Origin: an uncultured Pseudomonadales bacterium
GTDB taxonomy: Bacteria; Pseudomonadota; Gammaproteobacteria; Pseudomonadales; Azotimanducaceae
Assembly (NCBI GenBank): GCA_937921865.1
Contig: CAKZWF010000033.1
Coordinates: 1 to 64,000 of the forward strand
Length of the DNA: 64,000 nucleotides
Reading direction: 5' to 3'
In this document: positions 29,427 through 40,781 of the stretch, one piece after another
Layout: each line of letters opens with the position of its first letter
Numbering within the stretch: position 1 is the first letter of the stretch
Program-made: the position numbers and the translations under genes
The notes under the pieces: model-generated
What the model was told of the DNA's origin: nothing
The model's database searches: none
The model's input: only the letters and a program-made list of their open reading frames with translations

Positions 29427-30062
29427 ATGGCGGACAAACCCGAAGACCAATCTGACGTTCGAGCTGATGCAGGCGATGAATCAGCGGACTTCGAAGAACA
29501 GTCTCAGACAGGGGCCTCAGAGCAGGCAGCGGCAGCGCCCGGTTCGCAAGATTCGTCGTCGCTACAGACGCAGCTGGAGGCTGCTCAGGCACAGATAGCT
29601 GCGCTCACCGACCAGGCCCTGCGAGCCCAGGCGGATGCCGAAAATGCCCGCCGTCGAGCCGCCCGGGATGTCGAAAATGCGCACAAATATGCGCTGGAAA
29701 AGTTTGTAGCCGAGCTGCTGCCTGTGCTCGACAGCCTGGAAAAGGCGGTTGAAACGGCGGCTGCGGCAGCACAGGGGGCAACACCTGAAGGTGCTGCAGA
29801 GACCAATGAAGCAGCCGCTGCGATCGCTGAAGGCGTTCAGCTGTCTGCGAAGCTGTTTGTCGATGTTCTTGCCAAGGTCGGCATCAACCAGCTCGACCCG
29901 ATTGGCGAACCCTTCGATCCTCAGCATCACGAAGCCATGGCCATGGTGCCGAACCCCGACCTGGAACCGAATTCGGTGATGGACGTGATGCAGAAAGGCT
30001 ACACCCTGAATGGCCGGCTGGTGCGGGCGGCGATGGTGGTGGTCAGTAAAGCACCAGATTGA
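29427..30062 (+). CDS. grpE: nucleotide exchange factor GrpE
   Basis: RAQADAENARRRAARDVENAHKYALEKFVAELLPVLDSLEKAVE; GEPFDPQHHEAMAMVP; TLNGRLVRAAMVVVSK. Confidence 0.96.
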   Translation: MADKPEDQSDVRADAGDESADFEEQSQTGASEQAAAAPGSQDSSSLQTQLEAAQAQIAALTDQALRAQADAENARRRAARDVENAHKYALEKFVAELLPVLDSLEKAVETAAAAAQGATPEGAAETNEAAAAIAEGVQLSAKLFVDVLAKVGINQLDPIGEPFDPQHHEAMAMVPNPDLEPNSVMDVMQKGYTLNGRLVRAAMVVVSKAPD

Positions 30063-30091
30063 GTTTTTCGGCAATAAGGCCGCACTGCGGG

Positions 30092-30119
30092 CTTGAAACG
30101 TGGGCAGGAGCCCACATAT
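30092..30119 (+). promoter_or_regulatory. sigma32-type promoter upstream of dnaK
   Basis: CTTGAAA (30092-30098), 13-nt spacer, CCACATAT (30112-30119, one mismatch to CCCCATAT). Confidence 0.65.
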
Positions 30120-30186
30120 AGCCGTCAACAGACAGTTAATCGGTAGTTCAGACAGTAGCTGCCAGCAGCATCGGGAGATTTAGCAA

Positions 30187-32121
30187 ATGGGTAAGATCAT
30201 CGGTATCGACCTCGGAACGACCAACTCGTGTGTGGCCGTGCTCGAAGGCAAAGACGCCAAGGTTATTGAAAATTCTGAAGGTGATCGCACCACGCCTTCC
30301 ATTATTGCCTACACGGACGATGGTGAGATCCTGGTTGGTCAGAGCGCCAAACGCCAGGCCGTCACCAACCCGACCAATACGCTTTTTGCGGTCAAGCGCC
30401 TCATCGGTCGACAGTTCAAAGACGACGTTGTGCAGAAAGACATCAAGATGGTGCCGTACGGCATTGTCGAAGCCGGTAATGGCGATGCCTGGGTAGAAGT
30501 CAAAGGTGAACAGCTGGCACCGCCGCAGATTTCTGCGGAAGTGCTCAAAAAGATGAAGAAGACGGCTGAAGAATATCTCGGTGAGGACGTAACCGAGGCG
30601 GTGATCACCGTACCCGCATATTTCAACGACTCTCAGCGTCAGGCAACCAAAGACGCCGGTCGAATTGCCGGTCTCGACGTCAAACGCATCATCAATGAAC
30701 CCACCGCCGCAGCCTTGGCCTACGGTCTTGATAAGAAGCGCGGCGATACCAAAATTGTCGTTTATGACCTCGGTGGCGGTACCTTTGACGTATCGATCAT
30801 CGAAATTGCCGAAATTGACGGTGAGCACCAGTTTGAAGTGCTGTCGACCAATGGCGACACGTTCCTCGGTGGTGAAGATTTCGACCTGCGCGTGATCGAC
30901 TATCTGGCGGAAGAGTTCAAGAAAGAAAACAGTGTGGATCTGCATAACGATCCGCTGGCATTGCAGCGCCTGAAGGAAGCTGCTGAAAAAGCCAAGATTG
31001 AGCTCTCCAACCGCACACAGACGGAAATCAATCTGCCCTACATCACCGCAGACGCGACCGGACCCAAGCACCTGGTGTTGAAACTGACCCGGGCGAAGCT
31101 CGAGTCTCTGGTCGAAGATCTGGTTGATCGGACCATCGGTCCATGCCGCACGGCGTTGGAAGATGCCGGTGTGTCAGCCAGCGATATCGATGACGTGATC
31201 CTGGTCGGTGGTCAGACCCGAATGCCGCAGGTTCAGGAGAAGGTTAAAGAGTTTTTTGGCCAGGAAGCCCGCAAAGACGTAAACCCTGACGAAGCCGTTG
31301 CGGTAGGTGCTGCCATTCAGGCCGCGGTACTTTCCGGCGATGTCAAAGACGTGCTGCTGCTTGATGTGACGCCACTGTCCCTGGGTATCGAAACCCTGGG
31401 TGGTGTGATGAGCGCGCTGATCGAGAAGAACACCACGATTCCTTCAAAGAAGACGCAGGTATTCTCGACCGCTGACGACAATCAGACGGCAGTGACGATC
31501 CACGTGCTGCAGGGCGAACGCAAGCAGGCGGGCCAGAACAAATCGCTGGGTCGCTTCGATCTGGCTGATATCCCACCGTCGCCGCGGGGCATGCCGCAGA
31601 TCGAGGTGGCTTTTGATATCGATGCGAACGGCATTCTCAATGTTTCTGCGAAAGACAAAGCGACCGGCAAAGAGCAGTCGATTGTCATTAAAGCCTCATC
31701 CGGTCTGTCCGATGACGAAATCGATCAGATGGTCCGTGATGCAGAAGCCCATGCCGAAGAAGATCTCAAGTTCGAAGAGCTGGTGAATCTGCGCAATCAG
31801 GCTGATGGCCTGATCCACGCTGCCCGAAAGTCGGTTGAAGATGCTGGCGATAAGGCAACGGAAGAAGAGAAGTCAGCAATCGAAACTGCAGCGACCGCTC
31901 TGGAAGAAGCTCTGCAAAGCGGCGACAAGGCTGATATCGAAGCCAAGATCCAGGCCCTGTCAGAAGCCTCTACTTCGCTGGCGCAGAAGCTCTATGCCGA
32001 GCAGGCGGAGCAAGCGCAGGCTGCAGACGGTGACGCGGCCGGCGCCAATGCTGAAAATGCTGATGGCGAGACCGTTGATGCTGAGTTTGAGGAAGTCAAA
32101 GACGACGAAGACAAGAAATAG
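30187..32121 (+). CDS. dnaK: chaperone DnaK
   Basis: [49 protein letters not shown]. Confidence 0.99.
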   Translation: MGKIIGIDLGTTNSCVAVLEGKDAKVIENSEGDRTTPSIIAYTDDGEILVGQSAKRQAVTNPTNTLFAVKRLIGRQFKDDVVQKDIKMVPYGIVEAGNGDAWVEVKGEQLAPPQISAEVLKKMKKTAEEYLGEDVTEAVITVPAYFNDSQRQATKDAGRIAGLDVKRIINEPTAAALAYGLDKKRGDTKIVVYDLGGGTFDVSIIEIAEIDGEHQFEVLSTNGDTFLGGEDFDLRVIDYLAEEFKKENSVDLHNDPLALQRLKEAAEKAKIELSNRTQTEINLPYITADATGPKHLVLKLTRAKLESLVEDLVDRTIGPCRTALEDAGVSASDIDDVILVGGQTRMPQVQEKVKEFFGQEARKDVNPDEAVAVGAAIQAAVLSGDVKDVLLLDVTPLSLGIETLGGVMSALIEKNTTIPSKKTQVFSTADDNQTAVTIHVLQGERKQAGQNKSLGRFDLADIPPSPRGMPQIEVAFDIDANGILNVSAKDKATGKEQSIVIKASSGLSDDEIDQMVRDAEAHAEEDLKFEELVNLRNQADGLIHAARKSVEDAGDKATEEEKSAIETAATALEEALQSGDKADIEAKIQALSEASTSLAQKLYAEQAEQAQAADGDAAGANAENADGETVDAEFEEVKDDEDKK

Positions 32122-32180
32122 TCGACGTCAGCTGGAACAACAGCGGATCGTCGAATCGTCGAATTGGACACGCAGAGAAT

Positions 32181-32202
32181 GGGACGCAGCAGCGTCCCTT
32201 TT
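32181..32202 (+). terminator. terminator-like hairpin after dnaK
   Basis: GGGACGC-AGCA-GCGTCCC followed by TTTT. Confidence 0.65.
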
Positions 32203-32289
32203 CGTGTTCGCATAGAAGTGGCACGCAGATAATTGTGCTTTGAAAGAACAGTCGTATCAGGCACAAGCCTGACCGGGTAGCATGCAGCG

Positions 32290-33417
32290 ATGGCGAAAAG
32301 AGACTATTACGAAATTCTCGGACTGAACCGGGACGCACCGGAAGCAGACATTAAGAAGGCTTATCGCCGGCTGGCGATGAAGTTTCATCCTGATCGGAAT
32401 CCGGATGATGCGTCGGCTGAGGATAAGTTCAAAGAGGCAACCGAAGCCTACGAAATACTGGCGGATTCAGAAAAGCGCGCGGCGTACGATCAGTATGGTC
32501 ATGCCGGTGTTGATCCAAGTATGGGTGGTGGCTTCGAAGGCACCAGCTTCTCGGACATATTCTCCGATGTCTTCGGTGACATCTTTGGTGGCGCCGGCGG
32601 CGGTGGTGGACGCAGCTCGGTTCAGCGTGGTGCGGATCTGCGCTATGTGCTCGACCTCAGTCTGGAACAGGCCGTCAGTGGCGACAACGTTGAGATTGAT
32701 GTACCGGTGCTCTCAGCCTGTGAGGCCTGCGATAGCAGCGGTGCCAAGCCGGGCACCACGCCGTCAACGTGCCCCGATTGTGGCGGTGCCGGACAAATCC
32801 GCGTGGCTCAGGGGTTCTTCTCCCTGCAGCAGACCTGCCCGCGTTGTCGTGGCAATGGCAGAGTGATCACGGACCCCTGCAGCCAGTGTGGCGGTGCCGG
32901 GCGCAAAGAGAAACGCAAAACTCTGGCTGTGAAAATCCCTGCGGGCGTGGATACCGGGGATCGTATTCGCCTGACCGGCGAAGGCGAAGCAGGTTTCAAC
33001 GGCGGTCCGCCCGGGGATCTTTATGTCCAGATCGAAGTTCAGCCACACCAGATCTTTTCCCGGGACGGTCGCAATCTGTTCTGTGAAATGCCGCTGTCGT
33101 TTGTTGATGCTGCGCTGGGCGGCGAGATAGAAGTGCCGACCCTGGATGGTCGGGTGAAGCTGAAAATTCCACCGGAAACTCAATCTGGCAAGGTCTTTCG
33201 GCTGCGTGGCAAGGGCGTGACCCCGGTACGTGGCGGTGGCGTAGGTGATCTGCTCTGTAAGGTTAATCTGGAAACTCCAGTGCGGCTGTCGGAGCAGCAG
33301 AAGCAACTGTTGCGCGACTTCAAGAAGTCGCTGGCGGAAGGTGCAGGTAAACACTCACCTCAGGAAAGTTCCTGGTTCCAGGGCGTGAAAGATTTTTTTG
33401 ATGGGTTGAAGTCGTAG
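32290..33417 (+). CDS. dnaJ: chaperone DnaJ
   Basis: [36 protein letters not shown]; CxxCxGxG repeats. Confidence 0.99.
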   Translation: MAKRDYYEILGLNRDAPEADIKKAYRRLAMKFHPDRNPDDASAEDKFKEATEAYEILADSEKRAAYDQYGHAGVDPSMGGGFEGTSFSDIFSDVFGDIFGGAGGGGGRSSVQRGADLRYVLDLSLEQAVSGDNVEIDVPVLSACEACDSSGAKPGTTPSTCPDCGGAGQIRVAQGFFSLQQTCPRCRGNGRVITDPCSQCGGAGRKEKRKTLAVKIPAGVDTGDRIRLTGEGEAGFNGGPPGDLYVQIEVQPHQIFSRDGRNLFCEMPLSFVDAALGGEIEVPTLDGRVKLKIPPETQSGKVFRLRGKGVTPVRGGGVGDLLCKVNLETPVRLSEQQKQLLRDFKKSLAEGAGKHSPQESSWFQGVKDFFDGLKS

Positions 33418-33481
33418 CGGCGGATTCCAGCTCGCAGGCGATTGCTGACAGGGTAATGCTGACGGATTAATGGATAAACGT

Positions 33482-34282
33482 ATGAACATAACCGTCGTTG
33501 GTGTTGCCGGGCGCATGGGTCAGGCTCTGGTGCGTCGCTTGTGTGCTCACCCTGATCTGCGACTGGCCGCCGCCGTTGCCCGCCCGGGTTCAGACGCGCT
33601 CGGCGAAGATGCCGGAGTTCTGGCCGGCGCTGGCGCCAGTGGCGTGCCGGTCACCGACGATGTTGCAGCCGGGGTCGCAGTGGCTGAGCTGGTCATAGAT
33701 TTTTCCACGCCGGCAGCTTCCCGTCGGGTTCTGGGCGAGTGTCTTGCGGCAGGCAAACGTCTGGTGATCGGTACCACCGGCTTCACCGCAGGCGATCTCG
33801 AGGCAGTTTCCGAGGCGTCGAAACACATTGCTATCGTGCTGGCGCCGAACATGAGCGTCGGCGTTAATCTGACCTTCAAACTGATTGAGATGGCAGCGCG
33901 GGCGCTGGGCGACGATGTTGATGTGGAAGTGATCGAAGCCCACCACCGGGACAAGGTTGACGCACCGTCTGGAACCGCCGTGCGCATGGGCGAGATCCTT
34001 GGGCAGGTGCTTGGTCGAGACCTGGAACAGGATGCGGTGTATGGCCGCCAGGGTCAGGTCGGGGCTCGAGCGCGATCGACCATAGGATTTTCGTCGATAC
34101 GCGGCGGTGACATTATTGGCGAACATACCGTGATGTTTGCTGGTATTGGCGAGCGGATAGAGCTGACTCATCGGGCCCAGAGTCGGGATAATTTTGTCAC
34201 CGGTGCACTTCGAGCGGCGCTGTTTGCGGTGGACAAAGATTCCGGGCTGTTTGATATGCAGGATGTGCTGGGCTTGAGCTGA
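33482..34282 (+). CDS. dapB: 4-hydroxy-tetrahydrodipicolinate reductase
   Basis: MNITVVGVAGRMGQALVRRL; VIGTTGFT; EVIEAHHRDKVDAPSGTA. Confidence 0.97.
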   Translation: MNITVVGVAGRMGQALVRRLCAHPDLRLAAAVARPGSDALGEDAGVLAGAGASGVPVTDDVAAGVAVAELVIDFSTPAASRRVLGECLAAGKRLVIGTTGFTAGDLEAVSEASKHIAIVLAPNMSVGVNLTFKLIEMAARALGDDVDVEVIEAHHRDKVDAPSGTAVRMGEILGQVLGRDLEQDAVYGRQGQVGARARSTIGFSSIRGGDIIGEHTVMFAGIGERIELTHRAQSRDNFVTGALRAALFAVDKDSGLFDMQDVLGLS

Positions 34283-34289
34283 TCGCTCC

Positions 34290-34390
34290 GGTAGACTTCG
34301 CTACCCAAAATAAGGCGAGATCGTAGCCACACCCTGAGAATCTGTTTGGATTCCTGCCGGTGTGAAAGAGCATTGCGATCTCGCTTTTTT
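34290..34390 (+). ncRNA. structured intergenic RNA candidate (short hairpin plus nested hairpin ending in U6) between dapB and carA
   Basis: GGTAG/CTACC (34290-34305); GCGAGATCG (34315-34323) with CGATCTCGC (34376-34384); CACACC (34328-34333) with GGTGTG (34359-34364); GAATC (34338-34342) with GATTC (34349-34353); T6 at 34385-34390. Confidence 0.5.
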
Positions 34391-34470
34391 ACGGCCGGTT
34401 AACAGCAATGACTGCAGTTTACTGCAGGAGTTAAAACGGCCTGGATGACATCTGGGAACACACTGGATTG

Positions 34471-35607
34471 GTGAATACATTGACGCCGGCACTGCTAGCC
34501 CTTGAAGACGGTAGCCTCTTTCAGGGGGTATCGATCGGCATTGATGGCAGATCGGCGGGTGAGGTGGTGTTCAATACTGCCATGACCGGCTACCAGGAAA
34601 TCCTCACCGATCCATCCTACGCTCGCCAGATCATCACACTCACCTACCCGCAGATTGGTAACACCGGCATCAACCCGGAAGACATGGAATCCGACCAGGT
34701 CTGGGCCAGCGGTCTGGTGATACGCCAGACACCGCGTCTCCCCAGCAGCTGGCGGATGACCGAAACACTGCAGAGTTTTCTTAAGCGTCAGGGTGTCGTG
34801 GCAATCGCTGATGTGGACACCCGCCGGCTCACCAGTCTGATTCGGGAAAAAGGCGCTCTTGCTGGCTGCATTGTTGCCGGTCAGTCTGTCGACGAAGCCG
34901 CGGCACTCGCCGCAGCAACCGGTTTTCCAGGTCTGCAGGGGATGGATCTGGCGAAACAGGTCACCCGGCAAAACAACGGCGAGTGGCGGGAAACCGATTG
35001 GTCTATAGACTCAGGCTACGGTGAACTGAGTGAGCCGCGCTTCCATGTGGTGGCTTATGACTTTGGCGTCAAGCGCAACATTCTGCGACTGCTGGCAGCT
35101 CGCGGCTGTCGGCTGACCGTCGTTCCAGCGACGACGACGGCTGAACAGGTGCTGGCCCTCGCGCCAGATGGCGTTTTCCTTTCAAACGGTCCCGGTGACC
35201 CGGAACCCTGTGACTATGCGATAGCCGCGATCCGTGAGTTGCTCGACGCCGAACTGCCCATCTTCGGTATCTGTCTCGGTCATCAGCTGTTGTCGCTGGC
35301 CAGCGGTGCGCGCACTCTGAAAATGCCTCATGGGCACCATGGCGCCAACCATCCCGTGAAAGATCTCCGCGATGAGCGGGTGGTGATCACCAGCCAGAAT
35401 CATGGTTTTGCCGTTGACGCCGAGTCGCTGCCGAATTGCTTGGAAACCACTCATCTGTCTTTGTTTGATGGCACCGTGCAGGGTGTACGTCGCACGGACC
35501 GGCCCGCTTTTGGCTTTCAGGGCCACCCTGAAGCCAGCCCGGGCCCTCAGGATTGCCAGTATCTCTTTGACGAATTCATCTCACTGATGGAGGCCCGTAG
35601 TGCCTAA
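34471..35607 (+). CDS. carA: carbamoyl-phosphate synthase small subunit
   Basis: [65 protein letters not shown] start. Confidence 0.98.
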   Translation: MNTLTPALLALEDGSLFQGVSIGIDGRSAGEVVFNTAMTGYQEILTDPSYARQIITLTYPQIGNTGINPEDMESDQVWASGLVIRQTPRLPSSWRMTETLQSFLKRQGVVAIADVDTRRLTSLIREKGALAGCIVAGQSVDEAAALAAATGFPGLQGMDLAKQVTRQNNGEWRETDWSIDSGYGELSEPRFHVVAYDFGVKRNILRLLAARGCRLTVVPATTTAEQVLALAPDGVFLSNGPGDPEPCDYAIAAIRELLDAELPIFGICLGHQLLSLASGARTLKMPHGHHGANHPVKDLRDERVVITSQNHGFAVDAESLPNCLETTHLSLFDGTVQGVRRTDRPAFGFQGHPEASPGPQDCQYLFDEFISLMEARSA

Positions 35608-38600
35608 GCGTACGGACCTCGAATCCATCCTCATTCTCGGCGCCGGCCCGATCATCATTGGTCAGGCTTGCGAATTCGACTATTCGGGCGCCCAGGCCTG
35701 CAAAGCGCTGCGGGATGAGGGATACCGGGTTGTGCTGGTTAACTCGAATCCGGCAACCATCATGACCGACCCGACAATGGCAGACGCCACCTATGTGGAG
35801 CCTGTGGAGTGGCAGACGATTGCCAAGATCATCGAACGCGAGCGCCCTGATGCGCTGTTGCCGACCATGGGTGGACAGACCGCGCTGAACTGCGCGCTGG
35901 ATCTGGCCCGGGAAGGTGTACTCGACAAGTTCGGTGTTGAACTGATCGGCGCCAGCCAGGATGCGATAGACAAGGCTGAAGACCGCGAACGTTTTGACAA
36001 GGCGATGAAGAAAATCGGCCTGGCGACGCCGCGCTCAGCCATAGCACACAGCATGGAAGAAGCACTGCAGGTGCAGAGCGCCCTGGGCTTCCCCTGCATC
36101 ATCCGGCCCTCGTTTACCCTCGGCGGCAGCGGCGGCGGTGTGGCCTACAACGTCGAAGAATTTGAAGAAATCTGCACCCGCGGTCTGGACCTATCGCCTA
36201 CCAACGAGCTGTTGATTGACGAGTCGTTGCTCGGCTGGAAAGAATTCGAGATGGAGGTGGTTCGCGACAAGAAAGACAACTGCATAATTGTCTGTGCCAT
36301 CGAAAATTTTGATCCGATGGGGGTTCACACCGGCGACAGTATTACTGTTGCGCCTGCGCAGACCCTGACGGATAAGGAATATCAGCTGCTGCGCAACGCG
36401 TCCATCGACGTGTTACGCGAAATTGGTGTCGATACGGGTGGTTCCAATGTGCAGTTTGGCATCAGCCCGGAAGACGGCCGGGTAGTGGTGATCGAAATGA
36501 ATCCCCGCGTATCCCGCTCTTCTGCACTCGCCAGTAAAGCGACCGGCTTCCCTATTGCCAAAATCGCCGCAAAACTGGCTGTCGGCTACAGCCTCGATGA
36601 GCTGGACAACGACATTACCGGCGTGACGCCGGCGTCTTTTGAGCCTGCTCTGGATTATGTGGTCACCAAAATACCCCGATTCACTTTTGAGAAGTTCGCT
36701 CAGGCCGATGCCAGGCTGACTACTCAGATGAAATCGGTGGGTGAAGTGATGGCCATCGGCCGGACTTTTCAGGAATCTCTTCAGAAAGCGCTTCGGGGTC
36801 TGGAAACCGGGATGAGTGGCTTTGATCCGGTTCTGGATGGTAATGACGAAGAATCGCTCAGTGTGCTGAGGCGAGAATTGGCAGCGCCTTCCGGTGAGCG
36901 TATCTGGTACATCGCCGATGCCTTCCGGGTCGGGATGAGCTTTGAGGAGATCCATGAACTCACTGCCGTTGACCCCTGGTTTCTGGCAGAGATTGAAGAT
37001 CTGATGAATGTGGAGCGCTCGCTTGATGGGGTGAGGCTGACAGACATCGACCGGGATCGGTTCTATCGGCTCAAACAGCAGGGTTTTTCGGACATCAGGC
37101 TTGGCACGCTGCTGGCCTCAACTGAGTTCGAGGTGCGGGCCTATCGCCAGACCCTGGGGGTGCGGCCGGTTTATCGCCGCGTCGACACCTGTGCAGCAGA
37201 ATTCCCGTCCGCGACCGCATATATGTACAGCACCTATGAGGAGAGCTGTGAGGCGCGACCGTCTGATCGCCGCAAAATCATGGTGCTTGGCGGTGGACCG
37301 AATCGCATTGGTCAGGGTATCGAGTTTGATTACTGCTGTGTGCACGCTGCGCTGGCAATGCGTGAAGACGGTTATGAGACCATCATGGTCAACTGTAATC
37401 CGGAAACTGTTTCGACCGATTACGACACTTCAGATCGACTCTATTTCGAACCGGTCACGCTGGAAGACGTGCTCGCCATTTTCGATGTAGAGCAGCCGGA
37501 AGGCGTCATCGTTCAGTTTGGTGGACAGACGCCGCTGAAACTGGTGGAAGCGCTCGAACAGGCGGGCGTGCCGATCATTGGCACCAGTGCTGATGCGATT
37601 GATCGCGCTGAAGACCGCGAACGTTTCCAGGGGCTGATCGACAAGCTCGGTCTGCGCCAACCGGATAACCGAACTGCCACAGACGTTGAATCTGCGCTTG
37701 TTGGCGCTCGAGAGGTCGGTTTTCCGATTGTTGTCAGACCGTCCTATGTGCTCGGTGGCCGGGCTATGGAGATTGTCTACAACGAAGAAGAGTTGTCGCG
37801 TTACATGCGCGAGGCGGTGTTTGTCTCCAACCGATCACCCGTGCTGCTGGATCGCTTTCTCGATCAGGCGGTTGAAGTGGACATAGACGCGGTGTCGGAT
37901 GGTCAGCAGGTGGTTATCGGCGCCATCATGGAGCACATCGAACAGGCCGGCGTGCACAGTGGAGATTCAGCCTGTTCGCTGCCGCCCTATCAGCTGTCGG
38001 GTGAGATTCAGGATCGGATTCGCGATCAGGTTCGGGCCATGGCCATTGAACTGGGAGTGGTGGGGCTGATGAATGTCCAGATGGCCGTTCAGGAAGACGA
38101 CGTCTTTGTCCTCGAGGTAAATCCCCGGGCATCGCGAACCGTGCCTTTTGTCTCCAAGTGCATTGGCGTATCGCTGGCAAAAGTGGCCGCCCGCTGCATG
38201 GCCGGTACCTCGCTGGTAGACCAGAATTTCACCAGCGAAATCATTCCGAGTTTCTATAACGTCAAAGAGTCGGTATTCCCGTTTACCAAATTCCCTGGTG
38301 TGGACCCCATTTTGGGTCCTGAGATGAAATCAACCGGTGAGGTAATGGGGGTTGGTGAGACCTTTGCCGAGGCATTTTCAAAAGCAGCGCTAGGCGCCAG
38401 TGTGCAGCTGCCATCCAGCGGCAGGGCTTTTGTGTCGGTGAAAGATACTGATAAACCCGGCCTTGTCGCACTGGGGCGGGATCTGGTCGATCTTGGCTTC
38501 ACGCTGGTTGGTACTCGGGGGTCCGCGAACGTGCTGCGCGATGCCGGAGTGCCGTGTGAACGCGTCTATAAAGTGGGTCAGGGGCGTCCCCATGTCGGCG

Positions 38601-38833
38601 ATATGTTGAAGAATGAGCAGATTGCTCTGATTGTGAATACCACCGAAGGGCACAGTTCCATTCGCGACTCCGCCATTATTCGCCGGCTCGCGCTGCAGAA
38701 CAAAGTATGCTACACAACCACTTTGACCGGCGGTGCGGCCTTGTGTATTGCCATTCGTCACGATCTGGACAACATCAACCACGACCGTGAGCCGAAGGTC
38801 CGCTGTCTGCAGGAGCTCTACGCGGCGCATTGA
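35600..38833 (+). CDS. carB: carbamoyl-phosphate synthase large subunit
   Basis: [37 protein letters not shown]; two ATP-grasp halves; overlaps carA. Confidence 0.99.
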   Translation: MPKRTDLESILILGAGPIIIGQACEFDYSGAQACKALRDEGYRVVLVNSNPATIMTDPTMADATYVEPVEWQTIAKIIERERPDALLPTMGGQTALNCALDLAREGVLDKFGVELIGASQDAIDKAEDRERFDKAMKKIGLATPRSAIAHSMEEALQVQSALGFPCIIRPSFTLGGSGGGVAYNVEEFEEICTRGLDLSPTNELLIDESLLGWKEFEMEVVRDKKDNCIIVCAIENFDPMGVHTGDSITVAPAQTLTDKEYQLLRNASIDVLREIGVDTGGSNVQFGISPEDGRVVVIEMNPRVSRSSALASKATGFPIAKIAAKLAVGYSLDELDNDITGVTPASFEPALDYVVTKIPRFTFEKFAQADARLTTQMKSVGEVMAIGRTFQESLQKALRGLETGMSGFDPVLDGNDEESLSVLRRELAAPSGERIWYIADAFRVGMSFEEIHELTAVDPWFLAEIEDLMNVERSLDGVRLTDIDRDRFYRLKQQGFSDIRLGTLLASTEFEVRAYRQTLGVRPVYRRVDTCAAEFPSATAYMYSTYEESCEARPSDRRKIMVLGGGPNRIGQGIEFDYCCVHAALAMREDGYETIMVNCNPETVSTDYDTSDRLYFEPVTLEDVLAIFDVEQPEGVIVQFGGQTPLKLVEALEQAGVPIIGTSADAIDRAEDRERFQGLIDKLGLRQPDNRTATDVESALVGAREVGFPIVVRPSYVLGGRAMEIVYNEEELSRYMREAVFVSNRSPVLLDRFLDQAVEVDIDAVSDGQQVVIGAIMEHIEQAGVHSGDSACSLPPYQLSGEIQDRIRDQVRAMAIELGVVGLMNVQMAVQEDDVFVLEVNPRASRTVPFVSKCIGVSLAKVAARCMAGTSLVDQNFTSEIIPSFYNVKESVFPFTKFPGVDPILGPEMKSTGEVMGVGETFAEAFSKAALGASVQLPSSGRAFVSVKDTDKPGLVALGRDLVDLGFTLVGTRGSANVLRDAGVPCERVYKVGQGRPHVGDMLKNEQIALIVNTTEGHSSIRDSAIIRRLALQNKVCYTTTLTGGAALCIAIRHDLDNINHDREPKVRCLQELYAAH

Positions 38834-38919
38834 GCAGCCGGAGCAGTTTCTGCGGGTCACTCGAAGCAATCTGAAAATTTGACAAGGCTGCAGCTGAAGC
38901 AGCCGTTGGGCTATTTGTT

Positions 38920-39390
38920 ATGCCGATACCGATGACTGTTGAAGGCGCCGAAGCGCTGCGCGATGAGCTGAAAAATCGCAAGGGTTCTCTGCGTGCGGAG
39001 ATTACTCAGGCTATTGCCGAGGCGCGTGAACACGGTGATCTGAAAGAGAACGCTGAATACCACGCAGCCCGCGAGCAGCAGAGTTTCAACGAAGGCCGTA
39101 TCCAGGAGATTGAAGGTAAACTGGCTGACGCCCAGGTCATCGACATCAGCAAGATCACACCCTCAGACAAGGTGATATTTGGCGTTACCGTGACTCTGGT
39201 GGATGAAGACGGCAAATCACTTCGTTATCGAATTGTTGGTGAAGACGAGGCGGATCTTAAAGACGGCAAAATTTCCGTGATGTCCCCGATTGCTCGTGCG
39301 GTTGTGGGTAAGAGTGTGGGCGACGTTGGTGTTGTGCAGACGCCAAATGGCCTGTCCGAATATGAAATTGATGGCGTCGACTACGGCTGA
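38920..39390 (+). CDS. greA: transcription elongation factor GreA
   Basis: [61 protein letters not shown]. Confidence 0.97.
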   Translation: MPIPMTVEGAEALRDELKNRKGSLRAEITQAIAEAREHGDLKENAEYHAAREQQSFNEGRIQEIEGKLADAQVIDISKITPSDKVIFGVTVTLVDEDGKSLRYRIVGEDEADLKDGKISVMSPIARAVVGKSVGDVGVVQTPNGLSEYEIDGVDYG

Positions 39391-39409
39391 CCTGCGCGGT
39401 TGGTAAAGC

Positions 39410-39742
39410 TCAGCCTTTCCCGCCAGCCAGAGTATGCCGCAGCACGTTGGACAGATTGGGGTTCGGCTCTGGGTTGTCTTTGTAGAGTATGACGACCTTG
39501 CCAATGCTCTGGACAATCTGGGCACTGCAGCGTTCGGCGAGATCGGTGCAGAAGGCCTTCCGGTCGTCGCGTGATTCACTGTGAATTTTGACTTTGATCA
39601 GCTCGTGATCGCGTAAAGCACGTTCAGTCTCGGCAACGACCGCGTCTGTCAATCCGGAGTCGCCGATGCTGACAACCGGATTAAGGTGATGGGCGATGCG
39701 ACGCAATCGGCGTAACATTTTGTTGTCCAAGGCTGTGTCCAA
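39410..39742 (-). CDS. yhbY: CRS1/YhbY-family RNA-binding protein
   Basis: LRRIAHHLNPVVSIGDSGLTDAVVAETERALRDHELIKVKI. Confidence 0.92.
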   Translation of the reverse strand: MDTALDNKMLRRLRRIAHHLNPVVSIGDSGLTDAVVAETERALRDHELIKVKIHSESRDDRKAFCTDLAERCSAQIVQSIGKVVILYKDNPEPNPNLSNVLRHTLAGGKG

Positions 39743-39835
39743 TCTCTATCTGGCGCCAAGCGCTCAACGGGTCGGGCATTGTAGTCGCACCGCGCCGTTC
39801 GGCAAGGCCTTCGGAACAAATGAGAGAACTGACTG

Positions 39836-40501
39836 ATGGCTGGATCGAAAACGCGTGGTCGTGGCGGCGGTGGGGTTTCCCGCAGCAAATCCAGCGCCCG
39901 CTGGCTGGCGCGGCAGCGGCGTGATCCGTATACCCGCAAAGCGACCGCCGAGGGCCGGGTATCCAGGGCTCATTTCAAACTAGAAGAAATCGACCGGCGT
40001 TGTCGGTTGCTGCGGCCGGGGATGCGGGTGCTGGAACTGGGCGCTGCACCTGGAGGCTGGACGCGGTACGTTGAAGAGCGAATTCGCGGTGGAATGCTGG
40101 TGGCCTGCGATTTTCGTGCAATCAGCGCGGGACCTGATACCCAGGTTGTCGAAGGCGCGGTCGGTGATCCGGATGTGGATGCAGAGATTGCCCGATTGCT
40201 GGACGATCAGCCGGTAGAGCTTGTTTTGTCTGATATGTCCCCCAACATCAGTGGGATAAGGACCGTAGACCAGGCCCTGTCGATGGAATTAGCGGAACTG
40301 GCTGAAGATTGCGCAGATCGATGGTTGAAGCCAGGTGGGCGGCTGGTGATCAAGATATTCCAGGGTGAAGGTGTTGAAGCCTGGATTCCGAAAGTGCGCA
40401 AGAAGTATGACAAAGTACGGCTACTGAAGCCTAAAGCGTCCCGGTCTGACTCCCGGGAAGTCTATGTGGTTGCCGAAGGATTCCGCCGCAGCCGCGCCTG
40501 A
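39836..40501 (+). CDS. rlmE: 23S rRNA (uridine-2'-O-)-methyltransferase
   Basis: SRAHFKLEEIDRRCRLLRPGMRVLELGAAPGGWTRYV; VLSDMSPNISGIRTVDQ. Confidence 0.96.
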   Translation: MAGSKTRGRGGGGVSRSKSSARWLARQRRDPYTRKATAEGRVSRAHFKLEEIDRRCRLLRPGMRVLELGAAPGGWTRYVEERIRGGMLVACDFRAISAGPDTQVVEGAVGDPDVDAEIARLLDDQPVELVLSDMSPNISGIRTVDQALSMELAELAEDCADRWLKPGGRLVIKIFQGEGVEAWIPKVRKKYDKVRLLKPKASRSDSREVYVVAEGFRRSRA

Positions 40502-40562
40502 TAGCGGCTGCGCCTGATAGCGGCTGCGCCTGATAGCGGCTGCGCCTGATAGCGGCTGCGCC
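40499..40562 (+). repeat. four perfect tandem 16-bp repeats (tgatagcggctgcgcc) plus a degenerate fifth
   Basis: Unit starts at 40499, 40515, 40531, 40547; cgatagtgactgc follows. The first two letters and next base of unit 1 are the rlmE stop codon. Confidence 0.97.
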
Positions 40563-40781
40563 CGATAGTGACTGCTTCGGGTATCGCCGGGTTTAAGAAA
40601 GTCCGGAGCCTGAAGGGCCCGGGGCCTCACAACGTCGAAAGTGTTTACACACCCAATTCACACGGTAGGTGTATAGTATCAGGTCGTATTGAAAGGCAAA
40701 GTTCAGCGCCGCGGGCGGCCAGACCGCCAGCCGAAAGGCGGCTAGAACTGCTACTAACAGAGGATTAAGTCTTTGACAGAC

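Noticed and set aside
28212-30186. CIRCE element near hrcA/grpE/dnaK
   Set aside because: No TTAGCACTC-N9-GAGTGCTAA-like sequence found by eye; only sigma32-like motifs.
30148-31071. 307-aa frame antisense to dnaK
   Set aside because: Antisense shadow of a strongly conserved gene.
40499-40575. CRISPR array
   Set aside because: The 16-bp units are directly abutting with no spacers and no cas genes nearby; it is a simple tandem repeat.
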